64,000 nucleotides of DNA from Agrocybe praecox (lineage: Eukaryota; Basidiomycota; Agaricomycetes; Agaricales; Agrocybaceae): assembly GCA_964017145.1 (NCBI GenBank), contig OZ024851.1, positions 1,488,001 to 1,552,000 of the forward strand, given 5' to 3'. A program made the translations under genes and the position numbers. Of the stretch, positions 47,861 to 57,938 are shown piece after piece (the stretch's first letter is position 1; each line of letters starts with the position of its first letter). The notes beneath the pieces were generated by a model that saw only the letters and a list, made by a program, of their open reading frames with translations, was not told the origin of the DNA and did no database searches.

Positions 47861-49126
47861 ATGGCTTCTTCTATCAACATGATGACTCCCGCTTGCGTCT
47901 CTCAGGCCGTCGAGTTTCTCACACGCCCACTTATTCTGACCGAGTCTCGGGAGATGGTCAATTCCATCAAATCTATTCTTTGCGCAACTCTCTGCGACCA
48001 ATTTAATGCCACCTCTCACATCGCACGGCTTTCATTTTCATTCTCTACTCGGTCCCTTCCTGCTCCTCCCATTTTGAAGGCATGCGTCGTATCTGGAGTC
48101 CATTGGGCGGAATGGATGCGACTCCTTGGAGGACGCGATTTTGATATGATAATCGAGCCCCGAAGCGTCTTCGTCAAATACTTCGGTATCCGACCTCGAG
48201 CCGTCCTCATTTGGGCCGACTCTGCACCTTCAGCCCAAATTCAACAAAGCATACTCACTCGACCAGTCCTTGACTCGCCCCAGGTCCCAATTAGCAAATT
48301 GGGCCAACAGCAATCCGTCAAAGCCCTGCAAGCCTCGTTAAAAGCAACCGTCGACTCCGCTTTAGCGCGCGCCCACACCAGGACATTGACGCTCGCCCAA
48401 CAGCTTTTGCAAAGCGACCACCAAAACGAAGCAGACGAGATTTTCTCCATGATTTCCTTGTCTTCCTCCTCCCAGTCTATCCTTTCACCTACCCCCAGCC
48501 GCCAGAAATTCGAAATCGACTTGCCCACAGCCACACTCATGCATACACCCACCATGACCATGACCCTACCCATGCTCACGACCTCTTTCAACAACTCGGC
48601 TTTCCCGTCCCCGCTTTCCGTACCATCTGTATCTATATCTATATCATCTCCCTCTTCTTCGGATAGCTCCAGGCCGAGCTCGCGTTCTTCCAACTTCTCG
48701 ACATACTCTTTCTCAGACGACGAGAGCGTCACCTCTGCTTCCTCCGTCGAATCCACCTTCGACTTCCTCGCATCGACCAAGCCAACCACTATTCTTACGA
48801 AGCCCACAAATTTCACAGCCAAGTCCCCAGCTTTCATCCCCCGCCAACTTCGTTCTTACACTAAAGCCTCCCCTGTTGTCGTCGATAACACAAAGAAAGA
48901 ACCCACGAAATACCTCTACCAAGGCGGTATCAGCACTGTCCTCACAGGCGGTGTCATGCTCGGAGGTGGCAAGCCCGCTGCACCTCAACCCAAAACCAAC
49001 AACTCGACCTCGCCAATGACCCCCAAATACCGTGCTCCCATTGGCGGCCCCAAGAAACAATTCAAAAATTCCTCCTCTGCAGACTCTGGCTCCTGGAGAG
49101 GTGCTACTCTAACTTCTCGTGCTTAA
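47861..49126 (+). CDS. Probable BTG/Tob-family (anti-proliferative) protein
   Basis: Intronless, 421 residues from ATG 47861 (the frame is open further upstream without an ATG). Residues 8-130 resemble the BTG/APRO domain in layout: VSQAVEFLTRPLILTESREMV helix pair, ILKACVVSGVHWAEWMRLLG, then FDMIIEPRSVFVKYFGIRPR, the place of the W-I-D-P-x-E-V-S-x-R-x-G box. BTG proteins bind the CAF1 deadenylase of CCR4-NOT. A leucine-rich helix (LAQQLLQ) is followed by a Ser/Thr-rich tail of about 200 residues with SSSDSSRPSSRSSNFSTYSFSDDESVTSASS and a Pro/Asn-rich end. The box-A residues are diverged, so the family call is by resemblance. G+C and C-ending codons are higher than in neighbours, as in highly expressed genes. 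Confidence 0.6.
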   Translation: MASSINMMTPACVSQAVEFLTRPLILTESREMVNSIKSILCATLCDQFNATSHIARLSFSFSTRSLPAPPILKACVVSGVHWAEWMRLLGGRDFDMIIEPRSVFVKYFGIRPRAVLIWADSAPSAQIQQSILTRPVLDSPQVPISKLGQQQSVKALQASLKATVDSALARAHTRTLTLAQQLLQSDHQNEADEIFSMISLSSSSQSILSPTPSRQKFEIDLPTATLMHTPTMTMTLPMLTTSFNNSAFPSPLSVPSVSISISSPSSSDSSRPSSRSSNFSTYSFSDDESVTSASSVESTFDFLASTKPTTILTKPTNFTAKSPAFIPRQLRSYTKASPVVVDNTKKEPTKYLYQGGISTVLTGGVMLGGGKPAAPQPKTNNSTSPMTPKYRAPIGGPKKQFKNSSSADSGSWRGATLTSRA

Positions 49127-49767
49127 TTTTGTTCTCTTTTTATTAGACTAAATTTCCAAGTGATGAACATATCTTCCTTGACTCTCTGTACGCCATTGTA
49201 TTTCTAGACTTGTCTGTAACTGTATATCCTCATACTTGCTTCCGACACATCGCTTGCCTACCTTCGTACGCCTGAAATCTCCTGTCTGTGTAGCTTTCTG
49301 ATTCTCGCTGTCTGCTTAACGAACTCTGTCTTTGATGTTATATCTCCTCACGTCTTGCCATGCTTTCTCAAAGATGTAACATTACTTTCCGTTTTCCTCC
49401 AAATGTATTCCTTCCGTATCAAAATATTCCTTCGAAACTCGCTCTGCCTATGTGTCTGTCCCGTTAGCCTTTTCAATCCAAGGCTGTTTTGTGGGTGCTC
49501 TTACTCTGAGTTTTCTTTCCTCGATATCCTTGCTATCCTTGGCCTCCGGATTTGAATCTTCTTCAAGGATTCTTAGGGAGCCGTTATGCACAGGTATTTC
49601 AGGATAAATTCTTTGTCTCTGAAATTTCCAAATGTTTCTCACATCAATAAACGAGGATAGCTAACTGAAGCGTACCATCGCATCACTGGTCAAATCCCCA
49701 ACTTCAATGTTCCTTTTTGAAATGCGCCTTCGTGACCTTATCACAAAGAGACATCAGTCAAACAAGA
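49127..49767. other. Intergenic, 3' region of the BTG-like gene
   Basis: 640 bp, T-rich after the stop; expected 3' UTR and terminator of the BTG-like gene and 3' end of the convergent gene at 49768. Short open frames only. Confidence 0.45.
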
Positions 49768-50468
49768 TCATCTTCCGGCATTCGACAAGACGAGGCGAAC
49801 CTCAAGCAACGCAGAAGTCTCCGTGTTAGTCGTCGTATTCAAATCCAATGAGCCCAACACCTTTTCCTTCGTAAATCGTGCTGGTTGGAACCGAAAGAGC
49901 GACGATGCTCCCCACAGGAGCTTTACGCATGCCCCTTCCAACGCAATCTTCGCTGTCTGACCTTGATAGTTATAGAGTACCTCATCTGCGAATCCAAGAC
50001 CCTCAGCAAGACTGCCAACGATCTGCGGGGTTCTCAGTAACCCAAAATAACGCGTGCGTCCCTCTAATGGCAAGGCTGCGATATACGACTTGCGTTCGTT
50101 TACGTCTATAGGTCCACGCAAAGTGTCATCGACAGTCTCCCCAAACGCAACGTCGAGCAACTCCTCGAACGTCGTGTTCGGGCGAGAAGAGTCCCAGTCA
50201 TTGATCGGGCGTAAGTTCGGCTCCTTGGGTAGGATTCTTATTGCTTCGAGGACCCTATCTGTGTGTGCTGGACGTGTAGCTGCGATGTGGAGTACGAAGG
50301 TTGGAAGATCGTTAGGTAGGGGACCAGTACCCTCTGGTTCGCCTCTCAGGTGCGCGGCGAGAGCATTGGCGCTTTCTGTGGGATTAATCGGAGATGATCG
50401 TAGACCCAATTGATACAAAATGGAATGAAGTGAGCCACTTCAGGTTCGAGGTCGATTTGATCAGACAT
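49768..50468 (-). CDS. Hypothetical protein, 5' end or frame unresolved
   Basis: Open frame of about 215 codons to a stop at 49768: LYQLGLRSSPINPTESANAL, AHLRGEPEG, LRPINDWDSSRPNTTFEELL, GRTRYFGLLRTPQIVGSLAEGLGF, SSLFRFQPARF. There is no ATG in this frame. The nearest ATG (50468) opens a protein-like frame MSDQIDLEPEVAHFIPFC that is shifted by one base, and no intron with acceptable size and phase links the two. So the gene either starts in an exon further upstream or carries a single-base frameshift near 50440. I do not recognise the family; the spacing of Leu/Ala suggests an all-helical fold. Confidence 0.55.
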
Positions 50469-50704
50469 TCCCGTGAGAAGTTATGTTGCACAGATTGTGA
50501 ACGCTTGACATAGCCCATGATGGCCATAGTAAGTACACGGTCCACGGGGCGGGCCACATGGCAGAAAGCGCCCAGATGCCGAACCAGGCCGGTATTCTTG
50601 GACGATAATATAAGGAGTCAAAGTACTACAAAAACAAGCGCAAGAAAATGTATAAGTAATGTAGTACACCAGATCGGAAGGACAGAAAACTTGGAAGGTG
50701 TGCC

Positions 50705-52337
50705 CTAATGAATAAAGGGGATGACATTGGCCCACGGAATGTTCGCCAGCGCCCCTGGAGGTACGTGACGAAGTTCGACAAAGGCTAGGATGAGGAGAAC
50801 GACGCGTGAGATAATGTATAGAGGAATGGTGAAATATGTTAGATATCCAAATGCATCGGTCGCGATGTAGCAGACCCATTCATAAAGGCTTCCGTCCCTG
50901 GATGACCCACATGCATAATCAAAGGCAAACGATAAGATCCACAGCAAGGGGCTCGTAGTAATTATGAGTGACGAACTTCTCCACAGGATTGAGGCCATAT
51001 GCGAAGAAAACAATATCTTGCTGGACCATCCGGCACAGTGGATGGCCCCGAAAAGAGCAGCTATAGAAAAGCTTGCCCAGAGCATTTGAAACCATGCAAG
51101 ACCCAGCTCGGGTGTGAAAGCATAGAAAGTTGGGACTTCCGTCGTTGGGTCTTCTTCAGAGAGAAGTATATCCACTAGCCTGAGCGGGATACGTTTAAAC
51201 ATCGCCAGGACATTTTTTAGGTCCACGAGATGAACTCGTCCTTCGGGATATGTGTTACTAGTGAAGATCAATTGCTATGGACAAAATTAATATTTACCTT
51301 TCCCGATTATTTCTAATATCTGGTACGGTATACGTTGAAACATTGACAGGACATTTTTTAGGTCCATAAGATGAGCTCGTCCTTCGGGATATGTGTTAGT
51401 GAAGATCAATTGTGGACAAAATTCATACTGACCTTCACCCTCATCCTGATTATGCTGAACAGGACCTTCAGGGACGGGAATAGAATCTTCAGAGACGATC
51501 ATAAGGATTAGAACCTCTGCATTGAAGGGTTTATTCCACCACAAAATATACATGACTAAGCTCAGAACCGCAAGGGCGCCCGTCGCCAGCTCGAGCTCAG
51601 TCAGTACTAGGTTTACATCCGAGAAACGAGCCAGGCATTGTACAATAAACCAAACTGTTTGTACAATTGCTAAGCCTTTTGCAAACCAGTCGGCTTTGCT
51701 GTGGTCCTTTATACGTGCTTCGGTTATGTCTGAAAGATCAATCTTTCCCACATCGTAGAGTCGGAGGAGTTCTTCCCACCCAAGGATACGTTTTTGTTGC
51801 CCGTTCTCGTGCAAAACAAAGCCTCCCATTTGGAGAAAAAACCCATGTGTTTTGGTCCATCTAAATGTATCTAGAGCAATACGGCGAGCGTTCGGAGATT
51901 GCGTGATCGCTTTCGCTTCGTGCTGTAAGGCTAAGGCTCAGGTAAGGTACAAAACCAACGGCATATATATGTTTTTGCTTGCCTAAAAACTCCCTTTTCA
52001 TCATTCGAGCCCCATGCCATTGCCGCATAGCCCAGCAAATAATCAACTCTGGCGTAATAATTGCCCATAACATCAATTCGACTCGTCGCATTATTTTCTT
52101 CAATTTAGAGTCCTGAGGACCAGGCATGTTGGGATGAACAGAGACCCACGACGCCGCCAGAATTGTAGCAAGGCATGACCAGATGATTTCGATGCGCTTG
52201 CGAGGACACAGATCGGGCACATCCGTATCTCTGACAAACAATGAAGGGGATTCGTTGGGGTCGATAGATGGGGGCACAGGGGTAGCAATCCCTTGACTAT
52301 ACGCCGAAAGGTAGTAAAGGGTAAGCAGTAGAATCAT
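50705..52337 (-). CDS. Mushroom-specific multi-pass membrane protein of unknown function
   Basis: Three open blocks form one gene. Exon block 1 (about 51965-52337) has a signal peptide-like start MILLLTLYYLSAYSQG and DVPDLCPRKRIEIIWSCLATILAASWVSVHPN, then LMLWAIITPELIICWAMRQW. Block 2 (to about 51300) reads WTKTHGFFLQMGGFVLHENG, ILGWEELLRLYDVGKIDLSD, ITEARIKDHSKADWFAKGLA, IVQTVWFIVQCLARF and VLSLVMYILWWNKPFNAEV. Block 3 (51165-50705) contains TFYAFTPELGLAWFQMLWAS and two further hydrophobic stretches. This arrangement is common and unnamed in mushroom genomes. Between blocks 2 and 3 one exon is tandemly duplicated, and the two copies cannot both be read through in frame. Function unknown; no enzyme motif seen. 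Confidence 0.75.
51187..51435 (-). repeat. Tandemly duplicated exon within the membrane-protein gene
   Basis: Units at about 51326-51435 and 51187-51300 are roughly 90% alike, with an offset of about 134-141 bp from small indels. They encode FTNTYPEGRAHLMDLKNVLSMFQRIP and FTSNTYPEGRVHLVDLKNVLAMFKRIP. Each is followed or preceded by splice-like sites. Confidence 0.85.
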
Positions 52338-52552
52338 CCTCCAATGCTGATTTGCGGGTAGTAGGAGGAATCACTGATGTTCAATGAAGTATGCCCCCTT
52401 CATCAGGAAGATGCCACGCTTCTATAGACCCTATAAAGAGTAGAAACCGCTGGATTGTATAGAATATATGCCGCTACTTAATAGTCAAATACATTTATAG
52501 TCTAACTTCCCAGTACCGACACCTAGATATATAATTTCCAGACTCCGTATAA

Positions 52553-52626
52553 TTTGCCAAAGCCAAGAATCGAACTCACGTAGTCAGCCAAAAAAGTGGC
52601 ATACTTTACCGATGAGCCATCAAGGC
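52553..52626 (-). tRNA. tRNA-like sequence, degenerate (possible tRNA-Lys remnant or SINE head)
   Basis: On the minus strand the sequence GCCTTGATGGCTCATCGGTAA resembles a tRNA 5' half with an A-box. A loop with TTTTTT could contain a TTT anticodon, and GAGTTCGATTC is a good B-box. The acceptor stem pairs at only about half of its positions and the D-stem is poor, so a functional tRNA is unlikely. No clear SINE body or poly(A) tail could be defined downstream. Confidence 0.35.
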
Positions 52627-52871
52627 TTATTATTAAATAGAAACGTGAAGGTACACATTACTGTGACACAGTTAACTTACCAAAAAAAAAAGAACAGGAC
52701 AAGAACAGGAACAAGTCCTACTGTCGGACATTCTCTGAGTATTTTCACAATGTGCAATTTGGTAAAACTTGACGTGCATTTGTACGAACTAAAAACATGC
52801 ACTAAATACCAAAATAATTTTTTTCAACAAGCACCAAAGCTTCACGGAAGCCTGGAACATCTAAAATCAAA

Positions 52872-53260
52872 CTAAGCCAATTTCTGAAGAGGCGCCAAAG
52901 CTTCACGGAAGCCTTGAACTTCTGCGCATGCTCTCGCCAACTCCTCCTTCAAATGTGTGACCTCCATGTGCATCTCACGTTGATCCTCCAACAACTGTGA
53001 CTTCTCACCCTCGAGTTGGTCAATACGATCCTGGCCGCTGGCAACCAAAGCCGAGCCGAGAATCTCGGCCTCCATGTCGACACGGACCTGTTTGCGTGCA
53101 GCATCCTTGAAGCTGTTGACCAGAGTTGTGAGGTCGGACTGGAAGTGATCCTTGACAGAGTCCGTCAAAGCAAGAACGTTGGTCTCGAAGTTCGTCCACG
53201 CTGATACGACCGGTGTTCGGCTGTGACTGAACTTTAACCAAGTATCTATCCTACTTAATT
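52872..53260 (-). CDS. Coiled-coil protein, probably partial; transposon-associated?
   Basis: Open frame ending at 52872 reads TWLKFSHSRTPVVSAWTNFE, TDSVKDHFQSDLTTLVNSFK, then a heptad-like helix RIDQLEGEKSQLLEDQREMHMEVTHLKEELARACAEVQ and ends FREALAPLQKLA. There is no convincing ATG; the frame enters from about 53260 without a recognised acceptor. A 35-bp stretch coding for the C-terminus is repeated just beyond the stop (52832-52866 versus 52893-52927). Lying beside mobile DNA and resembling the coiled-coil tail of the gene at 56165, it is probably a fragment of element-borne DNA. Confidence 0.4.
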
Positions 53261-54437
53261 TTCGGCATAATAAACACGTTTATTATTAAGTCTACATAAG
53301 TACAGAGCGAGGATAGCTACATGTTTGGCTAGGGGAAACCATTCTACGAACCCTAGGACGAACCTTACGAATGCTAGAGTTAGTTATAGTAGTTCCTCGG
53401 AAATGCGTGGAACACTTTAACAGCGATGCAGCAGGATCGAAGGCTCCTAGGATAATATTCAACCATCAGGAATGTAAGCTAGAGCCTGCTGATAATAAGC
53501 TTAACGGCGCTATAGCCACTTATTATTACGCAGTGCGCAATGCGTCCACATCTACCTAATATGGAAACGGAAAGTTCCCACCATATGAAAGTACATGTAA
53601 ACTACTGCCAACGTTCCTAGGAACGCTAACTCAAGGCAGTAGGACTGATCCTAGCATTAACAAAGTACATTACTGGTCCCTAGGAACATAGTGGGCACTA
53701 TGCAAACGACGAGACAAGCACTAGTAATGTCAATTAGGACTTGCCGACGTCTGCTCGAGTCAGATCGCTGATAAACCTAAAAGGAGAAGTTCCTAGGAAC
53801 GCTTACACATGGTCTTAAGACCCTCGGATATGTGCAGTTACCTTAAACGGCAGTTGTGGAGCCGAGGATTGTAGATCCATACGATACCACGGTACTCCGA
53901 TGCTTCGGACCCTACAACGTCGATCAATGATCGTCGGCTAATGCGAATAAGCGCCCTCGGAGCGTCATGCTCGAGTCAGCGACTTGCCCAACCATACGAA
54001 CCCTTCCGAGGGTATACAAAAACACGCATGGTACCTACTGGTTGCTTATGCATCGAGTGGAGCTACCTAGCGTTAACCAATAATATTATTTCCTGTATTT
54101 TCCGAGCATTTCCGATCCGTTCCAAGTATTCCTGTATTTTCCGAGATCTAGCACTATATAAACAGCCTGTAAATTACCGTAGCACCCCAGATAAACTAGA
54201 ACCCAGTTGTCCACATTCGAGGAACGCGCACTGAGCTGCAAACTCCTAGGATCGACCTTTGGTACCTAATAAATCTCCGTGAGAGTTGGTTTTATTGAAC
54301 AGACTACCTACCGTGTCATTTGAGCATCTTGGCGTTAGTTGAGCGACTTGAGTTAACTTGTAGAGTTCTCGAGGAACCTAAATAAATGTATTGGGATAAA
54401 GTTTCCTCTGTCTTAAGTGACATAAAGCTTAATACCC
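53260..54437 (+). mobile_element. LTR-like segment (boundaries unresolved)
   Basis: Non-coding. It contains a TATA element (TATATAAA, 54155-54162) preceded by two copies of CCTGTATTTTCCGAG (54092 and 54131). An AATAAA signal follows at 54268-54273, about 110 bp downstream, the promoter to polyadenylation spacing of an LTR R region. Palindromes of the type GTTCCTAGGAAC occur at about 53612 and 53792, with variants near 53690, 54247, 54482 and 54713. No second LTR, primer-binding site or target duplication was found in the window, so a solo or diverged LTR is the most that can be said. Confidence 0.35.
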
Positions 54438-54605
54438 GCCTAAGTGGCAAGAATTGTCTAAGTGACGCCTAAGTGGCCCGTTCCTAGGGATAAGTTCCCT
54501 GCCTAAGTGGCAAATAGTCTAAGTGACGCCTAAGTGGCCCGTTTAGGATTGAGTCCCCTTTCTAAGTGATTAAAAGACTTTGGATTAAGTATCCAGCCTA
54601 AGTGG
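54438..54605 (+). repeat. Tandem repeat, about 63-bp units with GCCTAAGTGGC motifs
   Basis: Units begin GCCTAAGTGGCAA at 54438 and 54501. Each carries a TCTAAGTGAC and a second GCCTAAGTGGCCCG. A third, degenerate unit runs to about 54605. Nested motif CTAAGTG-G/A occurs at least eight times. Confidence 0.8.
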
Positions 54606-54982
54606 CGAACTACCTACACACTACATCTTGTGGAAACACATTAAATCTACGTTTACACTTTCCGAGGAACTTCGCTTTGTGCGTAAGCTACTCAAACACT
54701 TGTGATCTTCGATCCTAGGAAACGTTCTGTTGCATTAGAGAGCGTATCTTTAGAGAGAAAACATAATTAACGACGCGTATCGCGTATCCCTCCCACGAAA
54801 GAACTAATCACATTGATTGGGTTTTGTTTCGGAGTATATACAAAGTACAAATTGTACATACACACTCAACCCCGCAGCAAGCACCTTAACGCGGTTTTGA
54901 AGGTGGATTGGGCAGGGCCGGCATTGTTGACAGCATCATCCTGAGAGACGATGCTGGCATTTTCTAAGATTTTGTAGTTTAG
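54606..54982. other. Non-coding, between tandem repeat and element gene
   Basis: No gene. Contains CGCGTATCGCGTATC short repeats at about 54775-54790 and a GTACAAATTGTAC inverted repeat near 54846. The left end of the composite element may fall here, but no terminal repeat could be paired. Confidence 0.35.
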
Positions 54983-55647
54983 TTAAACATGATCAAGAAT
55001 CCAGAAATTTTGTGACGCACCTTTGTCCGAGTCGTTCAAATCGAACATTTTTTTCTCCTGCTCTGCCGTTTTCTCTATCTCACGCCTTTTACACAACTCG
55101 TACTCAATCCCATATGCAACAGCCAACTTGGCCTGATTGAGTGTCTGGCCAGAAGGACCTGAAATACCCAAAGTCAATGATGTTATGATATACCAAGTGA
55201 GAAAGCTGCTTACCAGCGACTGCATCTTTTTCTACTCTCTTCCCTTTGCCCTTCCCTTCATATTCCTCCTCGGAAGTGTCAGCAACATCGGCAACGTCAC
55301 CACCGTGCTCCGAATCTGACATAAAGATATCAGCGGATGTGAGAGCAAGTGCCTGTGAATGGACGTTGTTGGTGCTGCTACTTGTCCCAGCTGGGGTATT
55401 GTTGGAGTCGACAAAGGCTGGAAGTTGGTCTGTAGGGTCCGATGAAGGGCCAGCCTCACCATCAGGTGATGAATGGAGGAGTGAAAGTATACTAAGAATA
55501 AAAAATTTAGTGATCACATAAAGACAATGTTCAACTTGTCACTTACTGGGCACGCACAATAGCTGCACTCTTGCGACGTCCTTTGGGCGAAACAAAGATG
55601 GTATTGCGAGGGCGAGTGTAGCCATAGGGATCGGTTGGCGCAGGCAT
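54983..55647 (-). CDS. Hypothetical protein, probable transposon cargo
   Basis: About 200 residues over four exons. ATG 55647 opens MPAPTDPYGYTRPRNTIFVS, followed by basic PKGRRKSAAIVRAH. A GT-AG intron (about 55500-55553) leads to LSLLHSSPDGEAGPSSDPTD, a Ser/Asn-rich part, an acidic patch (SDSEHGGDVADVADTSEEEYEG) and KGKGKRVEKDAVA. After another intron comes GPSGQTLNQAKLAVAYGIEYELCKRREIEKTAEQEKKMF, an amphipathic helix; it ends ASQNFWILDHV. No known domain. The basic-acidic-helical layout fits a nuclear accessory protein. It is divergent from the gene at 56165 (about 520 bp) and adjacent to a Plavaka transposase, so element cargo is inferred. Confidence 0.6.
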
Positions 55648-56164
55648 GTTCCTAGGACGAGGAATGGCGCGAGTAGGAAGACGTGGGATATGGACGTGGC
55701 TTGGTCCTCAATAAGCTGAATCCAAGTGGGTCTGGATTTTTTTGGTGACAGAGCGAGTCACGGTGCAAGAGGAGGTGGGTTAAAAAAGAGTGAGACGATG
55801 AAATTTGGAGAAGGTCGAAAACCACCATAACCAGCAAATTTATGTATGCGGGAGGGTAACAGTTGTTCCACAAATTGAACCCTCCATGGAGCGGGCATGA
55901 ATACAATCTCGGAAGTCTGACGAAAGCAGTGCCAGAAAAGTGTTTTCCGCTCTATTTGCATTTGTTTATTGCGGTTCCAGTGACTTGGACTGTCTTGGCT
56001 CTGCAGCTCAGATCAACCCTCGAATACTTCAAGTTCACTGAATCTGAGCCCTCGAAAATGACTCGTTCAATAACTCCATTCCCGCTTCAATCATCTTTTA
56101 TCCGACCCGCCCTTTATCTCTTGAGATTTATTCCCACCTCTGTCGACAACTAGCTTCACCACCT

Positions 56165-57897
56165 ATGGTCCGTACTCCATCCAAATCTCCTCCCAGTGGT
56201 CACAAATTGGACCCTGGCTCTCTCAAATCACCCCGCAGCGGTAGTGGCACGCCAGCCAAATTATCGGTTGAAGGAACGGTAGCTCAAGTCCCTCCGATAA
56301 GACGCAAACTGGTCCGCCGTCTTGCGGCTCTTTCCTCTGGGCCAACCAATGGGTCACCTCATCATTCCACAAGTTACTGGCAGACTCATCTATGGATGAC
56401 TGGTAGTTACCACTTAAGGGTTATGCATCCCCACAGGCCACTACCCACTTGCCCAATGTCATGTATCAGGGTGACCGACAGTGACTAGAGGGCCGTAGTC
56501 ATGTGAAAGTCATGTGATCTGTTGCACAGCCACCAAAACCAAAATTGTAGAAAAAAATTCAAAAGCTATGGTAAATATTTTTTATTACATAATCATCAAT
56601 GGTTCAGCCACAAAACGCAAAATATCTGCAGAAAGCCGGATACAAATCAAAATAAAAGATTAAAATATTCATAGCGAGCCGAAAAAAAATTCTAAAATCA
56701 TCAAAAAATGTGTACTATACCATTTTAGGCTTGAACTAACCAAATATGTAAAGTGTCCTAAAAATAGTTCCGAGCTATAAATAAATGTATTACCTATTCA
56801 ATACAAAAATATTTTTAAAATAGAAATTTTGTGCTAAAAATATATCTGTTCTAAAAATAGATTTGATCTTATTTGGTCATGTATTAGTCCCATCTATCAT
56901 GCATGAAAGGCTTTTATTGCAAAATCTCAAAGTCCAAAGTCCTCTTGCCTTATTGGGTTGTTTGGATGTGATGTCACTCAAAGGCCTTGTTTGTTTTGTA
57001 ACATGCCTGCCCCTGCCTGCTAAAATCATTATTTATTATTTGTTTGTATTTGAGGCCATATAAACAAGTGAGTGGAGCCCAAACATGTAAATAGAGGCAA
57101 GCAAAAAGTCATGTGCATTGATTTTGATGCCATCAATAGCAGACACATGACTATAGTCACAATAGGTCACAATAGGTCACATCAGGTCACAATAGGCCAG
57201 CCAGAGGGCTTGGGAAGTGGCTGGTGGGGATGCATAACCCTTAACTGGTAACTACCAGTGCTTCATGCATAAATTTGACAGTACAGGCTGATCATTCTTT
57301 GCCCTTCCCTAGTTCACCAACCAAGACACACACTACCTCTACTGTTCAGCCTGGTGGTATAAACCAAATTCTCACAAACGTTGGGAGTCCGGTGGAGCCT
57401 AGTTCAATGTATGTACGAGTTCACATTTTTCTTATTTCAATTGTTGCTCACGCAAAGCTGTTACAATCACAGCATGTCTCCAAACCGTCGCATTCCAGTC
57501 ATGAACTTTGTCGAACGTCTTCTACATGCTGGACACTCAACTCCACTGGGCTCTTTGGACGGAACTGATCAGTTAGACCCCTCATCTCCAGCGCAAGGTA
57601 TGTCGTATTCATATATGGTGCTCCCTACTGAACATAAGCCTTCATCTATCATCAGGTGTCTCTCCACCTTCAACTGATCAGGCAATCAGCACCGTCAAGG
57701 TGCTCCTTGCGTTCATCAAAGTCCAGCATGCTGCCCAGGATATAAAGATCGAACGGCTCGAACGTGAACTCAAGGAAAGTTGGGAGGAACTGTATACGTT
57801 GCGGAAGGGTTCATGCACGGAATTAGCCACAACTCAGCAGGAGCTCAGAGCTCTCAAGGAAAATGTGAGAGCTTTCATCTCCAAACTAGATGGGTAG
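56165..57897 (+). CDS. Coiled-coil hypothetical protein interrupted by an 861-bp element
   Basis: 5' part: MVRTPSKSPPSGHKLDPGSL, basic and Ser/Pro-rich, to SSGPTNGSPHHSTSYW at 56398. After the inserted element the frame resumes with ADHSLPFPSSPTKTHTTSTV and VGSPVEPSS, crosses a GT-AG intron to MSPNRRIPVMNFVERLLHAG, then another to GVSPPSTDQAISTVKVLLAF, and ends in a coiled coil KIERLERELKESWEELYTLR to LDG at 57897. Because the element contains stops, the gene works only if the element is spliced out. A donor-like GTAGTTAC lies in its left repeat, and TTGACAG, an acceptor-like site, lies just 3' of its right end. Otherwise it is a split pseudogene. No family recognised. Confidence 0.5.
56399..57259. 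mobile_element. Non-autonomous DNA element, 861 bp, ~50-bp imperfect TIRs
   Basis: Left end ACTGGTAGTTACCACTTAAG and the complement of the right end match over the first 36 bp with one mismatch, and more loosely to about 50 bp (GGCCACTACCCA-type). The inside is A+T rich with no ORF. Subterminal direct repeats are present: four 10-bp units GTCACAATAG at 57156-57195 and AGTCATGTG three times (twice near 56498-56518, once near 57108). No target-site duplication is obvious (flanks TATGGATG and GCTTCATG), so the superfamily is undecided. Confidence 0.8.
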
Positions 57898-57938
57898 CAC
57901 TTTCCCCATTCTTTGTATATGTTCCTACTCGAAATTCA

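Noticed and set aside
48241..48837. 198-codon antisense frame opposite the BTG-like gene
   Set aside because: It mirrors Ser/Thr-rich codons on the plus strand (GEE/EEVE-type antisense composition), has no motif, and the plus frame is longer and better.
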